A stretch of DNA of 64,000 nt from Daphnia pulex (Eukaryota > Arthropoda > Branchiopoda > Diplostraca > Daphniidae), in contig NC_060021.1 in the NCBI RefSeq assembly GCF_021134715.1, positions 10,820,501 through 10,884,500 of the forward strand, read 5' to 3'. The number at the start of each line of letters is the position of its first letter. Positions within the stretch are counted from its first letter, which is position 1. The notes under the pieces are model-generated. The model saw nothing but the letters and a program-made list of their open reading frames with translations, made no database searches and was not told where the DNA came from. Of the stretch, positions 57,859 to 64,000 are shown piece by piece. Both the position numbers and the translations under genes were made by a program.

Positions 57859-60800
57859 TTATTGCTGACGTCTGTTGGCAATGACCGTTTCGGGCGCCCG
57901 ATAAGTGATACCAAAAATGTCCTCCTGATAACGCCTCTCGTTCTGCGCGATTGAAAAAAGAGAAAATCGTCATTACCTCTCTTATGTTTGCCTTCTTCTA
58001 ATTGACAAAACAAAGGATCCATACTCGCAGTTGCATGAGAAAGTCATCCGATTCTTCGGCATTCAAACTGCCGGCTTTCTGAAAAACCATTCGCAAAGTG
58101 CTGGCCACGTCTTCGGCCATCGCGCAGTCGCCACACACATAAAAATGACCCATTTGCTGAGTCAACATTCGATAAACTAGCGGGGCGGCTTCCAGCAACT
58201 TGTCTTGGACATAAGTCTACATTCGAAAAATGATATCAGTCTGGAAAACATATTTACAAAATTTGAATTATGCAAACAATATACCTTTCGAACGGGCGGG
58301 TGGCGGGATAGAGCCAAAAAGGCGTAGTCTAAAATTCCCGAGGCAACCATGGTCGATTTTTCTTCGACGAACAGATCGCAATCCGGAGAACGGTAGCCCG
58401 TGAACAACAACATGGGCCCCATCTCCTTCCCTTCTAAAGTTGCATAACAGGTTACGGCGGCGATTACTTTAATGAGATGAAACTTGGTAATTAGGTTTGT
58501 TAACTAACTCGATTGAAGGGCTTGTTTGTGTTGCCAAAAGCCACGGAAGGGAGCCACACCGGTCCCCGGACCGACCATAACCACTGGTCTTTCAATTTCG
58601 GTTGGTAAGTGAAAATTGGGTGCGCTAATAAACAAAGAAAACAGGGCGTCAATATCAAGTTTTGGGTGAATCAATAGGGATGAATCCCCGACCTGCGAAA
58701 GAAGCACTGGATTTTATCGCCTTCGTTCGCCTGAGACAGATAACTGGAGCAAACGCCGTAGTGCATGGGACCTTCGCCACCTGTCCATTTCGTGGATGTA
58801 AAGATAAATGTGAGAACGATGACTGGCAAAAAATGAAGTTGCAGAGTAAATGAAAATAAAAAAAGTACCTTGCGTTTTGAAGGCGATGACTGCAGCGGTA
58901 ATATCGATTTGGAGTGGATCGATCAGCGGAGATGAGGAGATACTGTAGAAACGAGGTTGAAGTAGAGGAAGTTGAGACACGAGTAGAGCAGCGTCTATGG
59001 CAACTGAAGGGAATTCTAAAAGAGTTTCCAGCAGATGAGGAAAGCCCCAGTGTTTCCAATCTTCGTATTCACTAGCGTCCTAGGTTAAAATAAGGCACAA
59101 ACAAATTCAATCAAATTAAGAGGAGCATTCAGAAGATAGCAATCGAAATACGGTTGCAAGAAGCTGGAGGCGTCGCTTGTCTTCCTCGGAAGAGGCGTGA
59201 GCTGCAAGCAGGGCCAGAAGGGTCTGCGACGCCGGAGTTGTGATATCCAGATAATGGGACAAGAGCGTCCGAAAACTGCAAGCTGGCAGGCGTTCTTGAT
59301 TCTGCCACGTTTTCCCACCATCTACTGCCAATCGAGGAAGAAAAAATAAATATCAGGCCATTCAAATATCTCGTCCGCTCCGGCTGTACCCAGATGCAAT
59401 AAGTTTGGTTAAAATAATACATCGCTCTTGAAAGGAGGCTATCTGTAGAACTGCACTGTGAGTGCACTGTAATGAGATGACATGATCACACCCCAGTGAC
59501 CGTGGCCGCAAAAGCAGCCATACTCAACTTTTCACCAGTACGTTCTTATACGACATTGCTAAGTTGTCAATTAGTATCCCACAGCAGGCTGCCGACCCAA
59601 GTGCACTGCACCCCGAAGCAAAAGTTCTTAGCCTCCTCCCCTCTTATATTTCATTTAGAAACTTGTGAGCAGCGCAAACGTCATCCAACACTAACTAAAG
59701 AAGCAATGGAAAGGACCATCTTCGTCGTTGTCGATGGCTAATGCCGGTCATCATTTCTCTGCGCATCGCACTCAACTTTTGTTTGCCTTTCACAGCAGTA
59801 AACAAATTCCGAGAATGTCGAGCGAATATCAAGAACGCCTTACGCAGTATTACCATACGGAGTCGTAACTTCCGTATGGTAATTCAATTAGATTCCCTTA
59901 CTTGTCCTATCGACCTTGCGACAATACCTTTCTGCTCTGCAAGTGTTTGCAGCTGGAGAGGGCCGTCGGGTGGCAGGGTAGAATTGATGCCAAGTCGATC
60001 AATCAGTCCAGTCACTAGGGGCTGGTGGTTGACAGCGAAAACGCCAATGTGATCACCCGGCTCGTAGGTGACCGCCGACGTCGCCGAGTTGCGAGTTCCG
60101 TTGATCCACTGGCTGGTGATTTTCAGTCCAACGTGAACAGTTTTACGACCATCAATGTCCTTTGCTAACGTCACGTTAAAGACGACCGGGCATTCGGTGA
60201 CGTTCTTGGCGTGCGTCTGCGACAAGCCTGACGAGGCGATAACAAGATAAAATTTCATTGTCTAGGAAAAGAAACAAGAAACAAGGGGGAAAAACAAGAG
60301 CAGCCGCTTCAAAAGCCGAGTTGATGTAGAAGCCTGTACCTGCAACAATATCGAGGATTGGTTTCTCCTGGGAGTTGACGACAGCGAAGCGAACCGTGTC
60401 CGAAGTAATAAGATCTCTGCGCAATGTGGCACTGACGTCGTCTATATTGACGTCGTCTTCCAAACAAAAAGTCTCGCAAGCCGTCTAAAAACACGTTTCG
60501 AAAATTTCAAATGGCATCGTTATCCAAAATCTAAAACTAAGATGCAGTTTGTGTTTCATGAGGAATAACCGTCAACTTCTCATTAACTAACAAGTGCTCT
60601 TTTTGAAGGACGATAAAATAACGAAGCAGCATTCAGTCCGATTGATAATTACCATCCGGAGCCCAAAGGGAATGTGAAACTTCCGACACCCAATTTCTGA
60701 TTGTGACATTTGTCATTTCGTAATCAGTCTCAAACTGTCAAAGGAGGATGATTCCGCCAGAACGAACTTGGCTTCACCGTCACAAACTTGTCAAATAGTT

Positions 60801-63800
60801 AATTTTAGCTACTAGTTCCATAGTTGGCTTGATCACTTTACCCGAAATCGATAACGACACACATAACTACGAGGAATCACAGGAAAATGACAGTTTGAAT
60901 GAATACGCACGTGGAAGACTTGCTGGGCCCATGATTTGAAAGTTTGCTCCTGGCCGCTCAGTTCGTCGCCGCAAATGACTGAGGCAAGCCTCTCGCCGCC
61001 GAGGCTTCCAAGTAGATCGTCGATGTAGAGGCCGAAACCACAGAAATTCGGATAGGCGCTGGATCCCAGAGCAAACACGGCAAACCTAATGAATTTCAAC
61101 GTTAATTAAAATAGTCTTCCGCATTTAGCTTAAGAAGCGGAACGACAGTTCAAATTTTATTTATTTCTTCCATTCGGATTTAAATCGGATCAGACTTTTC
61201 CAAATGAAATTTTAGCACCAGAATGACAGCTTTAATGACATTGAAAGCTAAACAAACAAATATCTTTTACGTTAGCATATTTAAGTGACTAAGGAAGACG
61301 GTTGAATCAATCTTAACAGCAGAGTCACAAACACAAATCTCTTTACCTGACATTACTTAGAGGTCCGAGACTGTCGACCGAGGGTTGTTGGAGTTGATCG
61401 AACGAAAAACTGCGCAAGCTATGCTGATCACGGTTGAGAACTCGATTAAGAAGCGGAGTGCCGGTCTTGGAAGAACTTGTTCACATCGATAAACGGTTGC
61501 AAATTAAGCCTCTTATTAGCAAAACTTGGCAACAGTACAAAGAGTGGAGTGAGTCCAAACATAATAGGAGACATTTACCCGAGTTGATATTTAGGTTGAG
61601 TAGCTATGGGATGATGTGAGTGGTGGTTGTTGGCCATTCCGCGCACTTCACGGGCAAACGCCTAGAGAATACCCGACAATCGCGTTCATTATTAACAATC
61701 CAACAAAGTGGCGACGGAAAAGCAACGAAAAGCTCGCTTTGAATCAAAGTGTGAAAACCGCGGCGATAGGCCCTCGCTTGTTAAATAATAGATTGTATAA
61801 CAAATCAAGCAGTCAGACCACATAAGTAAAACGGTTCCGTCTTATGATTACGTCGTCAATGTAGCTCTGCGACCTCTCCCATGGCAGATCCATACATTAT
61901 CAGGTTTCACAATGAAACGTTTTCCATGCTCGATCCTCATTAATGAGAGAGAGCTAATAAGCAGCATCTATATTGATCGCTGTTTAACAAGGAAGACGTG
62001 AATCGTTTTGTTTTGGGGGGTGGGTTACCGACTGATTACTCTGTCCAAACTACAGACGAGAGACCGACACGAAAGGATTAAGAATTCCACGATATTCCGG
62101 AACAAAGATGGAAGAAAGGGGAGGGAGAATGAAGGCATGGGTGCTGCGGACGGAGATTGCCATCCGAGATTATAAGAAGCTTTTCTCTCCTATTCACATA
62201 TCCGCACCGCAGTCAGCAATGGAGAGGGAATCTCACAGCTCGCCGTCATTTTTTTCCATTCTTTCCTTTTTTTTCTTTGATTTTCACTCAGCGGTATGTA
62301 TTGTAGTGTACTTTTAGATTTGCAATCAAGGGTAACCAACCTCTCCATTCTCCGGTGGATCTCCGTTGCCGAACGTCGACGTCACGATCATCACCAGCGC
62401 TTCGTGCTCAAGATTGATGACGTCGTAATCCGCCATACACATGACCTAAAAAGATATAGAGGCTGTAAATACCCATTGAACTTTCAACACACACACACAC
62501 ACACAACAGAGGTAAAATGTGCGCATTGAAACCCACACAATTGCATGATTGAATCCAAAGGACAGTTAACAGCACGATACCCAACCAACCAAGAATTGCT
62601 GCTTGTGGTGTACGTATTGCAAGTGCGGAGCGAAAGGAGGAAAAGTAACTCACGCAATAAACGGGCTATATTGTGCTACTCACTTGTGCATTGAAAGCGT
62701 GGTTGAAGAGCTCGGCCAGCATGTGAGCGTACCTTGTTTGATTTGAGGGAAAAAAAACAAAAAAATTGAACATTGTAGGGATTGCGAAAGACTCTGTACG
62801 TCGTCGTACTGCTTTAGCTGTTGAAAGGAGTTTTTTAAAAAAAAAGGACCAAGTATCAAGGGGGGAAGAAAGAAGAAGAAGAATGGAGTGTTCACTTTTC
62901 TGATTTGCCCGTCTCGGTGGCGTAGAGGATGGCGGCTTTGATACGACGCTGCAGGGCTTTGCCGAAAAGATTCGAAGTGAACTTGACGGCCCGTGCAACC
63001 TCCTTGAAACGATACTTGACGCGACGTCCTCCCGCACTTCGTCCGGCGGCCAGCAACCCCAACGCCGAGCCGGTATTCGTGTCTTCTTCATCCCACTGGA
63101 AATTCTTCCAAGCCACCTCCTTCACAATTTCGTGTGAATAGACAATATGAAATAAAATTCCGGAGCGTCACCAAAGTTCACGACATCATTTCAAGATTTT
63201 AAAAAAATAATAACAGTAGTGCATCAGAACATGACAAGTAACTGAAGGACAAATTTGGCAAATAGTACCTGGTATTCAAATGAAGGCTTGAGGGAATAGC
63301 AAACCATTTCCTGATGAAAAACGGGCGTCAGAGAACCGGAGGTTGGTGGGACGATCCAGACCCACTCGGCTGGACAGCCGCCTCTTAGTCGAAACTCCGT
63401 TTCCATATGTCTTCGTATATATTTTTTTCCCCCCATTTCAGAGAGGATGAGGGATGAAATTGAGGTAAAACGAAAATGGGAGAAGAAGAAAAAAAAAAGA
63501 TGAGAAACGCGGTCAAGTAAATCTACGGATTTCTAGTCGGCGGGAAAGACAAGTGCATGCTGGACAAAATTTTCCTCTGGAGACGTAAAGCCGCTTTCCT
63601 ATCACGATACGGCACCGACTTCTCATATCGATCCGGTCGGCACGCACAGACATCTGAGAGCTAGCCCAAGCATGAAATAGCTCGTCAGAATCAACAAATT
63701 GAGTCATGTGTTGTTCGCACGCGGATTCGCTGCTGAGCCGGCTCCGGAAACGATTTACCAGCTTACACGACGAGCGAAAACGATCATGTCGACATGTCAA

Positions 63801-64000
63801 CTTACTTCATAAAAGATTCGGAGGCTGTGTGATGATCGACGATAGTCACGTTCATTTTCTAAAAAAAGCGGAAAATCATTAAATAGTAATTCAATCAAAA
63901 CTTCCATCCGTTTTCATTTTTCAACATGTAACTCTGCTGGCCAACATCCCCAACCTGATAGCTGTAGAGAACGGCGGCGTTGATTTCGATGACGGCCCGA
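57859..64000 (-). CDS. NOS: Nitric oxide synthase, C-terminal 819 residues (5' part outside window)
   Basis: Eighteen minus-strand exons, from the window end down: 64000-63955, 63858-63806, 63410-63269, 63119-62896, 62732-62684, 62445-62341, 61661-61579, 61475-61347, 61085-60911, 60484-60340, 60227-59928, 59321-59152, 59079-58869, 58780-58693, 58624-58509, 58433-58285, 58216-58025 and 57942-57859. Phases close throughout. NOS makes nitric oxide and citrulline from arginine. Visible parts are the end of the oxygenase domain ([37 protein letters not shown]), a basic amphipathic calmodulin-binding stretch ([16 protein letters not shown]), the FMN domain ([25 protein letters not shown]), a loop of about 60 residues like the autoinhibitory insert of constitutive NOS, the FAD site (RFYSISSSP) and the NADPH sites ([27 protein letters not shown]). 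It ends [20 protein letters not shown] plus one residue. The loop suggests a calcium-regulated form. Confidence 0.95.
62489..62504. repeat. CA dinucleotide repeat in a NOS intron
   Basis: About eight CA units lie in the NOS intron between the exons at 62341-62445 and 62684-62732. A simple microsatellite. Confidence 0.85.

Noticed and set aside
1-64000. CRISPR arrays, bacterial operons or a prophage
   Set aside because: No regularly spaced repeats, no ribosome-binding-site gene chains, and spliceosomal introns throughout. The DNA is nuclear and eukaryotic.

Overview
The window looks like nuclear DNA of a small branchiopod crustacean, most likely a water flea (Daphnia). Genes are split by many short GT-AG introns (often 55-90 bp), there are TATA boxes paired with arthropod TCAGT initiators, and the gene content fits: AA15-type chitin/cellulose monooxygenases, an arthropod nitric oxide synthase and a Tyr-rich repeat family. 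Exon coordinates were read by hand from splice sites, reading phase and family alignment from memory. No search was run.

Layout. 1-9.5 kb: gene-poor, full of homopolymer runs, with only weak candidate 5' exons. 9.5-14.2 kb (+): a 1542-residue RG/RS-rich protein with two matrin-type zinc fingers (ZNF318-like). 15.2-25.5 kb (+): SETD3, whose 8-kb fifth intron holds an unrelated single-pass membrane protein gene on the opposite strand (16.5-20.5 kb). 27.3-31.4 kb (+): N-acylneuraminate-9-phosphatase (NANP), whose first intron holds the whole neurochondrin gene on the same strand. 31.9-33.5 kb: PDCD2. 33.8-35.1 kb: glycine N-methyltransferase. About 36-39 kb: a non-coding snoRNA host gene with three copies of one box C/D RNA and two of one H/ACA RNA in successive introns. 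39.98-40.37 kb: a fold-back MITE. 41.4-42.4 kb: a small COX7A-like gene. 43.3-45.4 kb (-): two tandem, decayed Tyr-rich repeat genes. 46.7 kb (-): a possible SUEL-type lectin exon. 47.7-51.2 kb: a divergent importin-beta, with a decayed fragment of itself at 52.0-52.3 kb. 52.9-57.3 kb: two tandem AA15 lytic polysaccharide monooxygenases. 57.9 kb to the window end (-): the C-terminal ~819 residues of nitric oxide synthase, with its 5' part outside the window.

There is no operon-like logic. The interest lies in gene nesting, local duplication with decay, and the snoRNA cluster. The cluster is the nearest thing to an undescribed system: an intron-by-intron array of duplicated guide RNAs in a host transcript with no evident open frame.
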